Shown: positions 11,215 through 21,000 of the stretch, piece by piece
Layout: every line of letters begins with the position of its first letter
How positions within the stretch are numbered: position 1 is the stretch's first letter
Source: Acanthamoeba sp. SK_2022b
Taxonomy: Eukaryota; Discosea; Longamoebia; Acanthamoebidae
Length of the DNA stretch: 25,300 bases
NCBI GenBank assembly: GCA_027943245.1
Contig: JANDJZ010000721.1
Coordinates: forward strand, 1 to 25,300
Direction of reading: 5' to 3'
The notes under the pieces: model-generated
What the model was told of the DNA's origin: nothing
Database searches by the model: none
What the model saw: only the letters and a program-made list of their open reading frames with translations
Translations under genes and position numbers: made by a program

Positions 11215-12450
11215 CTAGAAACTCCATGACAGAGCAGGTGAAGCTGTGTGCGAGCATGATTGCGCCATGAAGTCACGAATCTGCATCAGCTCTTCCGGGG
11301 AGAAGGTGTCCGAGCTAAGGCCCACAGTTTCGAGAGCTGGAATCCGCAACGATGATCAGTAGCAATATACACAAGGAATCGGGATGTGGAAACTCACCAG
11401 AGTAGCACTTGAGAACCAATTTCGAGTTCTCTGCTCTGCGAAAGAGCGAGGGGAACTGCTTCGCCATCTCCCAGATGTACACGAGTGCCAGGCTCTGGTT
11501 ATTCGTATCTGCCGGGGAAGGTGAGGGAGATAGGCAAGATAACTCGAGCCTGAAGTGAGGAAGGGACTACCGTAGAGCCACTCTATGACGATAGGCAAGA
11601 TCAACGCCGCCGACGGCTCTTTCAGCTCTTTGAATTCATCCATGGTAATGGAGCTGAGCAGCTGGCATAGCTCTGACGAGTGCAATGCGCTGGCAAAGCT
11701 CATCACTCGGTCATGGAACGAACAGCTCTTTGCAAAAAGACGGCCCGTGGGCGAGATCACCTCGCAGGCGCGGCGGTTGTCTTCTGCGAAGGATACGTTG
11801 GTTTTGCAAGGCCAAGCAGCAATCTTACCGCTGTACCTTGCAAGCGAAGGGCGCTCGACGCCACCGTACCGAGCTCGCTGGCTTGAAGTAGGCTTTCCTC
11901 TGATTCATAACAGTTTATCTTGCGGGCCTTGTGCTTCAGTAGTGAGACATGTGAACTGACCTGGTTCTATGCGAAGATAGTCGCCGCTTCGCGCTGAAGC
12001 TGGCTCCCGCAGCATCTCCGCCAACCTGTTGATTCCCGCTAGACAAAGAGGAATAAGACATGACATTACTTGCGGTCCGAAGACGGTAGGCTGCTACTTA
12101 CCGATGATCTTCTTGAGGTTTTGATGATGCTGCCAGAGCAAAGTAATGAATTTAGGATGCGATGCAGCCAACTGGGTGACCTGTTACGTGCCTGCTGATG
12201 CCAGCGATAGCTGCGACGAACCGTTAGACGCCCATGCTGTGAATGAAGGTGAGGGCGAACCTTATCTCTTGGTACTTGGCGAGCTTGTCGTTTTGGAGCT
12301 TCAGCGCTGATGGTGGCCAAAGCGGTATCACTAAGCTCCATTCGCACACGGCAACGGGGAGGGCGTACTCTTAAGAACTTCGTGCACCGCCTTAAGGTCG
12401 GGCGTGTTGGCCTCGTTCGCCCCTTCTGCCTTTTCGACCTCCACGTTCAT
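11215..12450 (-). CDS. Unrecognised alpha-helical protein, 247 aa, nine small exons
   Basis: Exons: 12450-12369, 12306-12261, 12210-12192 (19 nt), 12129-12102 (28 nt), 12038-11961, 11881-11837, 11783-11571, 11508-11398 and 11336-11215 (TAG at 11217-11215). Every phase closes and the product has no stops. I do not recognise the family. What can be seen: an acidic start, a coiled-coil-like N-terminal third (LKLQNDKLAKYQEI, then QNLKKIIAGINRLAEML), and an all-helical remainder with ELGTVASSALRLQEDNRRA and the aromatic segment LALVYIWEMAKQFPSLF. There is no signal peptide or membrane segment, so it is probably cytosolic or nuclear. The third intron uses a GC donor. Exons 3 and 4 were placed by phase and splice sites rather than by homology and are the least certain part; the last three exons are firm. 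Confidence 0.6.
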
Positions 12451-12568
12451 GGTTCTACGTTGTCTGTGGCCTGCGAAAGATGATCAATGTCCCTACCGCA
12501 CGCGCAGGCAAACCGCGTAATTCCTGTCGACGCTGCTTCGCGCCAAAATTTATTGGCCTCTCTCCCCG

Positions 12569-13729
12569 CTACTGGAGGTCCTCTTCGGGCGCTTCGGTGG
12601 AGTCGCTCGGGAAGGCCAGGTCTATGGAGTGCATGCTGCTCGACACTCGCTTCATCGTGTCCTCGATTTTCGCCTTCGTCTTTGTCAGCTGTTGTAGAGG
12701 AACAGAAGGGAAATGAATGGCCGGAAGACGTATTTTGCACCCACCGTTGGCGTACCTTCTCCCTCTCCGTTTTGACGTAGAGGGTGTAAGGGGACACAGA
12801 GTTCTGGATCTTGCGCATGTTATCGGCCAGTTCCTGCACGCATTCGCGATGGCAAGAGTTTGTCAGTCGCTGGAAAGCGGTTGGTGTGTTGTGGTGACCC
12901 ACGCTCTCAACTTACCCTATCAAAGTGGGCGTGCATAACGTCCCTCATGTTCACCCGCAGGCCAGAGACCTTCTCGTTAAAGACCCGCTTGACCTATGGA
13001 CCACGCGTCGTAATGATCAAACACACGCACCAACCTCCGCGCCCTGGCAGACACATCAATGAGTACCTGAGCACGCTTGTACGGGATGACGCAAAGGCCA
13101 GTGACAGCCAGAGCGCCCGCTCCCAACACTCCCTGTCCAATAGCTCCGGTCAGGCCACCGACGTTAAAACAAAAATAAATTAGAAAAATAAATAAATAAA
13201 CGCACGGTGAAGTCGAGAAGCGATGCGGCCACGAGGGAACCCACGCCCAGGGCTGTCACTTCAATCGCAGCCGTCGAGTAGATCGCGGTTTGCACCTGGG
13301 GTACCACCACCCGCGGTTAGCCTCCCTCATAACGCGGCGTTTTACGACAGGAGGAGGGCGGGGCTACTTCGTTGGCGAGCTGGCGGGCCTCTTCGGTTTT
13401 GTCATAAGACGCGATGACGTTGCGGACCTCGGTGCCCATAGTCTCGAGGAGCTTGGCCCTGTTGTACTCGAACTCGGACTCGACCTTGCCAATGAGCCCT
13501 TGGCTCTGTCATGTGTGGTTGGCGTATATAAGTCTGCCAAGTCTGTGCGCACAGACCAACCAAAAGCTTGATCGAGAGGCGGTGCTGGGTCCACGAACCT
13601 CCACGTGCTGTGCGGCTCGCTCGAGGGCGTAGTCCACCACTCGGCGCCACTGCTTGCTGTTCTTCTCCACTGCCCAGTCAATCAGGTCGCTCACGTTCCT
13701 GTGCAGAGCGCCCCTTTCTTAGCTGCAAC

Positions 13730-13787
<58 letters not shown>

Positions 13788-16293
13788 ACGCCCGTACCGC
13801 TCGATTTGGATGGCTGTTTCGGCGACCACGGCGCGCTCGAACTCGCCACGCAGCTTTTCGGAGCGAATCAGCTCAAAGAACTGATCTCATGAACGCATGC
13901 GCAGAGTCGAGACAATAATTGTCAGCAAAATCCCTGCCACGCGGGCGAGGACTGGCAGAGTAGACGACGTACGTTGGACAGGGAGAGGTGTTGGTCGAGG
14001 AAGGCGTCACCGCGGTTGGCAAGCTCGAGCAGCACGTTATCGATTCGGCTTTGCTGGAACTCGTAGTCCCTCTTCATCTCCTGTTGTGCACCAACGCGAC
14101 ACAACGTACCAAAATAAATAAATAAATTATACAACAAAAAATAAAATAAAATAAAGCGTGAGCGAACAGACGGCAGGCGCTCGTGTTTGTTACGCCGGAG
14201 TCAGGCCAACAAACCTTGTTGTACTCATCGAGCTGCTCCTCGATGTGCTGGATGCTGGCGATGTCCCTTGCCAGAACCTGCAACCTGCTTTCGGTCACGT
14301 CTATACGTTGTTGTTGTTCAGTAGCGTCATTGTCAGTTGTGATTGCCATCGTTATGTGATGTGCGTGTTCATTGGACAAGCGACGGGAATATACCCTTGT
14401 ACTTCTTCAGGAGGTTGTGTGCGATGCCGAGAGGGTTCTTGAGCTTCAGCTTGGACCGTTCGCCGGCGTCGAGAGACTTGAGGATGTACGTCTCCAGCTC
14501 GGCCCAGCGCGACTTGTCCCAGAGCGACGCAGCCTCGGCCTTCTCCTGCGACGCGAGTCGCGCATCAGTCTTGAACTCGCCTCAATTCTCCCAGGAGGGC
14601 TTCTTGGTGGGCACCTGAGCCGAGGCGTTGTCATTGGCCAGCAGCTGCTTGGCCTTCAGCGCCTGCCTCGCCGACACGGGGAAGATCCTGCCAGCCACCC
14701 GACGATGCGCGATCATTCGCATTCAGTAGCAGCCCCACACGCACACGCACACACGACACTCCAAGGGCCTGCTGGCCGGCGTACTTGGGCTGGATGCCGA
14801 GCAGTTGGCTCATTCCTTTGGCCACGAAGCTCCGCAGCTCGTCGAGCTGCGCCTCGTCCTCGAGCAGATCGATCTTCTGCAGCACCACCACGACTGCGCG
14901 CACCGGAAACGAGAGACCGCACGCACAGTGAGCCCTCCACCCACGCGAGCGGTCGGTCCTTAGCGGGATGGGCGCCGCGTAAAGCTCTAGGGCCACACCT
15001 TTCTTCTTCCACTTGCGGATCCGGTCCAGGAACTGGTGCTCACTCTCGCTCAGCGCCCGATCGGAACTGGTCACAAACAGGACCTGGGGCGCGCGCGGAG
15101 TGGGTGAGGGACAAAGGCCGCACGGGCACAACGTGTTGTCTGTTGTTACCATGTCGCTGCGCGGGACAAAATGTTCGGTGATCTGCTGGTGATACTTGAG
15201 GATGGCGTTCGTGCCCGGCGTGTCCACCAAGTTGAGGTCCTGTACACACGCGCACACGCGCACAGCACGGCAGAGTCGGCCTTGGTCAACGAAGCCGCGC
15301 GTTGACACCAGGGGGCTCGCGAAGGGCGCGGGCACCTTTAGCCAGTCCACGGGCAGGTAGATGACCTCGCGGTCGGGCTCCTCGGTCGGGAGCACCGACG
15401 ACGCCGTCTCGCCGTGCCGAATCGAAGTGATCTTGCTCGTAGTGGGAATGACTGCTCACACCACACACACACGAGAGAGAGAGAGAGAGACAGACACAAC
15501 GGAGTGCCCATGACCGTGAGCAGCAGCTCAGCAGTCGGAGAGCTGGGCAGAGAGGAGGGGAGAGATGTCGCACCTCCCTCCTTGAGGTACTTCTTGCCGA
15601 GCATGGCGTTGAGGAAGGCCGACTTGCCGGCGTTGAACTCGCCCACCACGACCAGCAGGAACAGCTCCTCCAGCTGCTCTCTGGTTTGCTTCAGCAGATC
15701 CACGTCCTCCTGGTCGGCCCCGATCTGTGCGCATGGCACGACCAGCGCAGCCCACACTGCTCTGTCAGCGGTTTGTGCGTGCGCAGCGCCACCACCTGTT
15801 GTTTGGCGGGCGTGCCTTTTGCAGGAAGGCCAGGACGTCTTCGAGCAAGTAGATCTCCTGCTGCAGCAGGGTAGCCTGGTCCTCGTTAAGCACTCGCCGG
15901 AGGCCCTCCTTCTCGCCCAGCTGTACGCCCAATAAAATAGAAATAAGATGAAAAAAAGCAAATAAAAAGGATTTGTTGTTTTTAATCAATAAATAGGATG
16001 GGTGGAGGCACCGGTTGGGTGGAGGCACTGCTGGATAGCTCAGTGGTGGTGGCATGGCCCCGCCTGCAAGATGAAGTGGCCAAAAACTGACGATTGAAGG
16101 CCAGCGAAGAGGCGGTTGCGCGACTTAGGTTGGACGAAAGCACACCACTGCTGCTCAGATGGGGCTGCGGGCGAGCTGAAGCCAACCGCCAGGAAGTGAA
16201 GCGACCAGCATTCAGCGCTTTAGGCTCGCCACATCGAGATAGCCACGAGGTGGTGGCAACCCTCCTCTGTGCCATCGCTGTAGCCGTCCTCAT
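12569..16293 (-). CDS. FZL/Fzo-type dynamin-family GTPase with mitochondrial-like presequence
   Basis: Nineteen exons: 16293-16012, 15920-15816, 15724-15574, 15451-15336, 15239-15150, 15083-14999, 14893-14785, 14687-14615, 14545-14395, 14300-14215, 14080-13973, 13880-13798, 13698-13599, 13505-13368, 13295-13206, 13132-13067, 12993-12916, 12833-12756 and 12688-12569 (TAG), 702 aa. The first 90 or so residues are rich in Arg, Ser and Ala with almost no acids, as in a mitochondrial presequence. The GTPase domain follows: G1 GEFNAGKS (157-164), G2 PTT (about 182-184), G3 DTPG (224-227) and G4 as QKID (282-285; Asn or Thr is usual). FVPRSDMVLFVTSSDRALSESE and FPVSARQALKAKQ match the FZL/bacterial-Fzo branch. 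A helical stalk and a hydrophobic hairpin (about 565-610, ending CVIPYKRAQ) follow, then coiled coil. Role inferred: membrane fusion or remodelling, probably of mitochondria. Intron 2 has a GC donor. Confidence 0.9.
13730..13787. repeat. (AAC)n trinucleotide repeat in an intron
   Basis: About 19 AAC units on the plus strand (GTT on the sense strand), filling intron 12 (13797-13699) of the FZL-type gene. Confidence 0.93.
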
Positions 16294-16425
16294 CTTGGCC
16301 AGTAAGTATTACTCTCGGCAGAGAGAAAGGAAATAAAAATAATTATTTTATTTTTATTTCCTTTCTCTTTATTTCTTTACTCAAAGGCAGATACACCAAT
16401 AGGAGGAGCAGCTAAGTGCAAGAAC
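16294..16425. promoter_or_regulatory. Shared divergent promoter of the FZL-type and CDC123 genes
   Basis: Only 132 bp separate the two divergently read start codons (16293 minus, 16426 plus), so both promoters must lie here or overlap the 5' UTRs. The core is very AT-rich and contains the perfect inverted repeat annotated separately. No other recognisable element is visible. Confidence 0.6.
16322..16368. repeat. Perfect 21-bp inverted repeat with a 5-nt spacer
   Basis: The arm 16322-16342 (AGAGAAAGG followed by AAATAAAAATAA) is the exact reverse complement of 16348-16368, with TTATT between them. It can fold as a strong hairpin in RNA or a cruciform in DNA. It sits at the centre of the divergent promoter. 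Confidence 0.95.
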
Positions 16426-17926
16426 ATGGAGGGTGGAGAGCAACTCAAGTTTGATCAACTAGACTGGGCGGTCGAAGGGTAAGCCCGCGTGAGCCTCCCT
16501 TTATTTTCTCCCTGCAGAGCTCGTGTGTGAATATTAAATATATAAATTTCTCGTTGGCCACACTTTGACCCTTCATCACCTCAGGTGGTACGAGGCGATC
16601 CGGGAATACACATTCGAAACGCGTTTCGTGGAGCTGCCGCCGGCCGCTGTCCAGGCCCTCCTCCGCGCTCACAGCGCCCGATCATCCCAGCAACTGCTCG
16701 AGCCCGCGCACGCCGCCGTCATCGAGCAGCTGCAAGCTCAGGTCGACGAGGCCATCGCTGCGCTGGGCGGGGCAGCCTTTGTGCGCATCTCGACGCTCAG
16801 TCCCAAGGATGCCGTCAAGTGGCAGTCGGAGAAGCTCAAGGGCCTGCTGGAGGCCGAACTGGCAGGCGTGGCGGAGGGAGACGAGGACGCCGAAATCATC
16901 GCCATCAACATGGCCTGCTGCCTCGCCTGCCGCGTGACCTCCGGGGCCGACGCCATGGACCTCCTCATTCGCAGGTGCGCGCTAGTCCTTGGCGGCCACT
17001 CAATCGTTCGCCACAATAAGTCTTGCCTGGTGCGCTAACTCGTTCGAGAACACAAGCGATCGCGTTGACCGCCACCTAGCGACTCGCCGGGAGCAGGAAG
17101 GCGATGAGCTGAGCGTGAACATCGTCGTCAGGAAATGGCTCGATTTTCGACCTGAGCTCGAATTCAGGTGACGCCTTGCTCCCCCAAAGATCAGGAGCTC
17201 TCTCACTCCCCACCATCGCCTGTCTTGGCTGACCCTGCGCTTGATCTCTGCAGAGGATTTGTGTTCGACCGCCAACTGACCGCAGGTACACCTGCAAGGT
17301 CACCTAGTTCATTGAACACACGGCTCGACTAACAAGCGCGAGTGTTGGGCAACAGTGACGCACTACTACAAGTTTTGCTTCGTTCGCGAAGCGGTGGAGA
17401 AGAGGGAAGCGATCTCTCGACAGATTCGCACGTTCTACAAGGAGAAGCTGCGAGACGCGATTCCGGCCTCAACCTACGTGATTGACTTTGCCCTCTTGCC
17501 CAGCGGCCAGCTCGTCGTCGTGGAACTGAACCCCTTTGTACGTGCTGCCAAGTGTTTTCGGTGCCTTGGCCTGTGGTCTCACGAGAACTGGCGACCAACC
17601 GCTTGTTTGATGGGAGCAGGCCCCAAACACAAGCCCGGGCCTGTTTGATTGGAGCAAGGACGAGGATGTGCTCACAGGCGTCAAGCCCTTTGAGTTTAGG
17701 ATTTTGGTTCGTAGTCGTTTGGCATTTGTGGTGGCGGTGGTCACACTAACGTGTGGCTCCTTGCGGACCTGCGCAACAACCTCAGGAGGCTCGTGTGGAG
17801 AACGCCAGGCAGCTGCTGGCGCCACCACTACGCTTTCTTCTTGACCTGGTACGACCTCAGGAGTCCAACAACCAGGACACCGAGCCTGAAGCCAAGACCA
17901 AGGATAAGAAATGCATCCTATGCTAG
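16426..17926 (+). CDS. CDC123: CDC123/D123-family eIF2 assembly factor with CaaX-like C-terminus
   Basis: Seven exons: 16426-16478, 16585-16974, 17057-17167, 17254-17285, 17356-17537, 17620-17706 and 17786-17926 (TAG), 331 aa, close to the 336 aa of human CDC123. All phases close. Family marks in order: FVRISTLSPKDAVKW (about 115-130), LIRSDRV (about 145-151), VVRKWLDFRPELEFRGF (about 171-187), THYYKFCFV, YVIDFALLPSGQLVVVELNPF (about 236-256) and PGLFDWSKDEDVL. D123 proteins have an ATP-grasp fold; DFAL and VELNPF carry the metal-binding acidic and amide residues. The known role is chaperoning assembly of the alpha and gamma subunits of eIF2 in the cytosol, hence translation initiation and cell-cycle entry. 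The last residues, KDKKCILC, form a basic patch plus CaaX-type box, which I do not know from this family. Confidence 0.94.
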
Positions 17927-18087
17927 GACCCAGTGGATGGGTCAGTTCATCATCTTTGCCACCCCAACGCGAGTCTTCATCTTGCGGAAGCAGAGTTTAA
18001 ACCTAAACCTGCTGGGAAGGTGTTGTAACATAACAAGATCTGCAGCAACAAACAAGAGACTAGGCGCGAAAGCGAAAGAAAGTCAAG
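17927..18087 (+). promoter_or_regulatory. CDC123-talin intergenic region
   Basis: These 161 bp lie between the CDC123 stop and the talin start. They should hold the CDC123 3' end and the talin promoter and 5' UTR. The last 50 or so bases before the talin ATG are purine-rich (GCGAAAGCGAAAGAAAG). I see no clear TATA box. Confidence 0.4.
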
Positions 18088-21000
18088 ATGGCGCTTCAGC
18101 TCAAGATCTTGTTCACGACTACGGGTCTCACGAAGACCATGCGTTTCACCCAGACCATGTCTGTCTCGGAGACCCTGCGCGACATCAAGGAAAAGACCAA
18201 CGAAGGAGGCCGCGACCACGGTAACCCCCCCCGGCCTTCGCTTCCTTTTTTATTATTATTAAAATGCAGCCTATGAAAATGCCGGCTGGACCAGGCAAAG
18301 CGCAAGCGTGTAGAGGATGACGATGGCGCGCATGCTCACTTTTTCTTGTGTTTGCAGGCCTGTTCCAGCCGGCTGATGACAAGATTGGCCGCTTCGGTCG
18401 TTGGCTGAGGCCCGATTAGACCCTGCTCTTCTACGATATCAAGGCCGGAGTACGCTTGCCTCTTTGTTCTCCTACGAGATGCAAACTTGGGGCTCATCGC
18501 TGTGACGTTCCTTAGGAAACAATCGAGGTGAAGAAGAAGCACAGACCTCTGAAGGTGAAGCTTCTTGATGAAACCATCAAGACCATTAAGATCGACGAAT
18601 CCGAGCCCGTACGTCCTCCCTCCCTCGTGCCATGGAGCTTACCCATTCATCAATCATTAAAACTCTTTATGATGCACGAGGTAGGTTTCGGAGATCGTGG
18701 AGATGATTGGTAAGAAGATGGGTCTCAGGAACCCCTAAGAGTTCGCCCTCCAGTACAATGAGGAGGACCAGCCTCCCAAGGACGGAGACACGCTCAAGAA
18801 AAAGAAGAAGAAGGAGAAGCCCTCCGTTCTCAAGAAGCTTCCCAGTACGTTCACGACAGCCCCCCCCCCGGTCCTTATGGCATCAGTTAGTGGCCTCGTG
18901 AAGACGCTGACGATCGTTCCCTCTATGCGTGTCTTTGTCTAAACAGGCGCCGAGGCCAAGGGCTGGCTCAACCCCACCCTGACTCTGGTCGAGCAAGGTC
19001 TTCTCGACGATTCGGTGGTCACGCTCAAGAAGAAGTTCTACGTCGACGACGATCGCGTCGACCGCAGCGATCCCGTCCAGCTCCACCTGGTCTACGTGCA
19101 GTGCCACGAGTGTACGCGCGCTCTCTCTTTTGGCTCGCTCACTTTTTCCCAATCTCAATGGGGCATCGCCTAATCACCGCTGGCTCCTTCAACAACACCA
19201 CAGCCGTGGTCAAGGGCGATCACCCCGTGACCCGCGATGAGGCGATCGCGTTCGGCGCGCTGCAGTGCCAGATCATCTACGGCAACTTCGATCCGACCAA
19301 GCACAACAAGGCCTTCTACAAGGAGAAGAAGCTCGAGGAGCTCATCTCGACGACGCACCGCAGCAAGGGCCTGTACGACCCGCTCGTTCAGGAGTGGAAG
19401 AAGCTGGTGAACATGTCCGAGGTCAACGCCAAGTACCGTTACGTGCAGCTGTGCCGTTCGCTGAAGACCTACGGTATCACCTACTACCGCGGCAAGTGGA
19501 AGCCCAAGGGCAAGAAGAGGCTTGAGGAGCTCATGCTGGGCGTGACCAAGGAGAACATCATCTGCATGCACCCCGAGACGCGCCAGATCGAGGAGGAGCA
19601 CCCGCTCATCCACCTCAAGCGCTGTGCCGCCGGTCCCAACTCGTTCACGCTCGATTTCGGTGACTACCGCGACGAGTACATCATCGTCGGTACCCCCGAT
19701 GCCGAGGCCATCTCGCAGCAGCTCGCCGGCTACATCGACATCCTGCTCAAGAAGCGCAAGGACCGCGGCGTCGTGATCGAGGACGACGAGGGCGAGCGCG
19801 CCACCGAGGAGCACGTCGGCACCGTGCACGGTCTGGCCATCCAGAGCGTCACCACCAGGTAGAGCTTTTGCTTTGATTGGTGGCGTGTGTCAGTTTGTCG
19901 CAGTCAAAGATGCGTGCTGATGGCATCTATCTCTCTCCGCAGCGACTACGGTGGTACGTGGGGCGACCAGGTCTCGAGCGCGATCATGGGCGGCGGCGGT
20001 CAGTTCCCGGGCCTGTCGTCGGGCATGGCCGGCATGCTGGGCAGCATTGGCAACCTCGTCGACGCCGATAACGCCATCATGAGCATGATGAACGATCTCC
20101 TCATCCCGCTCCCCATCGGTCAGCACGGCGGCAAGACGCCCGAGCAGCTGCGCCAGGAACTGTGCAACCTCAACAATGCCCTTGCGGCCGCCGCTGGCGC
20201 GCTCATCCGAGACGCCGGCAACGGCCTGCCGCGCTCGGAGCTGAACAAGCACGCCGGCGGACTGGCCACCAACCTGGCCAACCTCATCTCCGCCGCCAAG
20301 CTGGCCGCCGCTGCCAACGGCGGTGACATCTCGCTGCTCGACGGCGCCAAGGCCGTGTCCGACGCGCTCAAGGAGCTCATGAACGCTGCCGGCGAGCTTG
20401 CCGACAACCCCAGCGCTCTCTCCAAGGGTACGGACTTAAACGTACCCCCTTGGCATTTTCTTAGCCTTTTTCTCATCCGATTTCTCTTGTGTCGCCGCAG
20501 CTCGCTTGTTGGAGGCTGCGGCGTCGCTGCAGGCCACCTCCGCGGCGCTCAACGCGACCGCGCAGGGCAAGTATGCCGACGAGGACTCCAAGAACCTGCT
20601 CCTGGCCTCTGCCGCTGCAGTTGCCGCTGCCGCCAAGGACCTCATGACCACTTCGGCCACCGCTACCGCCAGCGCTGACCCCGGCACGCGTAACGCTCAG
20701 GCCGAAGGCGCGAGGAGGGTCGAGTTCGGCAGCGGCAAGGTTAACGCCACCGCCGAAGCCATCGCTCCCGGTATTTACCTCCCAAATTCATCATTTATTG
20801 AAAATAATAATTTAATTTATTGAAAATAATTGTAATTGATTTACTTACGTATCTTCATGTTTGGTATGTGTACAGTGGCCGTGGACCCGACGTGCCAGAA
20901 GTACATGGTCGACGCGGCTCGCGCGCTCACCGACTCGTGTGGCGGTCTCGTGTCCGGCATCCAGGCCGGTGTGAGGGACCCGCAGCAGCGCAATGACCTC

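Noticed and set aside
12168..12191. An 11-nt intron GCACGTAACAG between CAGCAG and GTCACC in the unrecognised gene
   Set aside because: It is far too short to splice. A 62-nt GC-AG intron ending in a pyrimidine-rich CTGGCAG, with a CTAAAT-like branch sequence, keeps all phases.
14546..14614. In-frame TGA (14584-14582) in the FZL-type gene, looking like a nonsense mutation
   Set aside because: A 69-nt intron with donor CAG|GTGCCC and acceptor CGCAG|GAG removes it in phase 0 and joins good coding sequence on both sides.
18685..18844. A 44-nt intron (GTAAGA to CTCCAG) to bypass the TAA in talin exon 4
   Set aside because: It would delete conserved F1 sequence and leads directly into a TGA in the new frame.
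19170..19829. 219-codon minus-strand open frame opposite talin exon 6
   Set aside because: The plus strand encodes the conserved F2-F3 region of talin here; the antisense frame is a by-product of codon bias.
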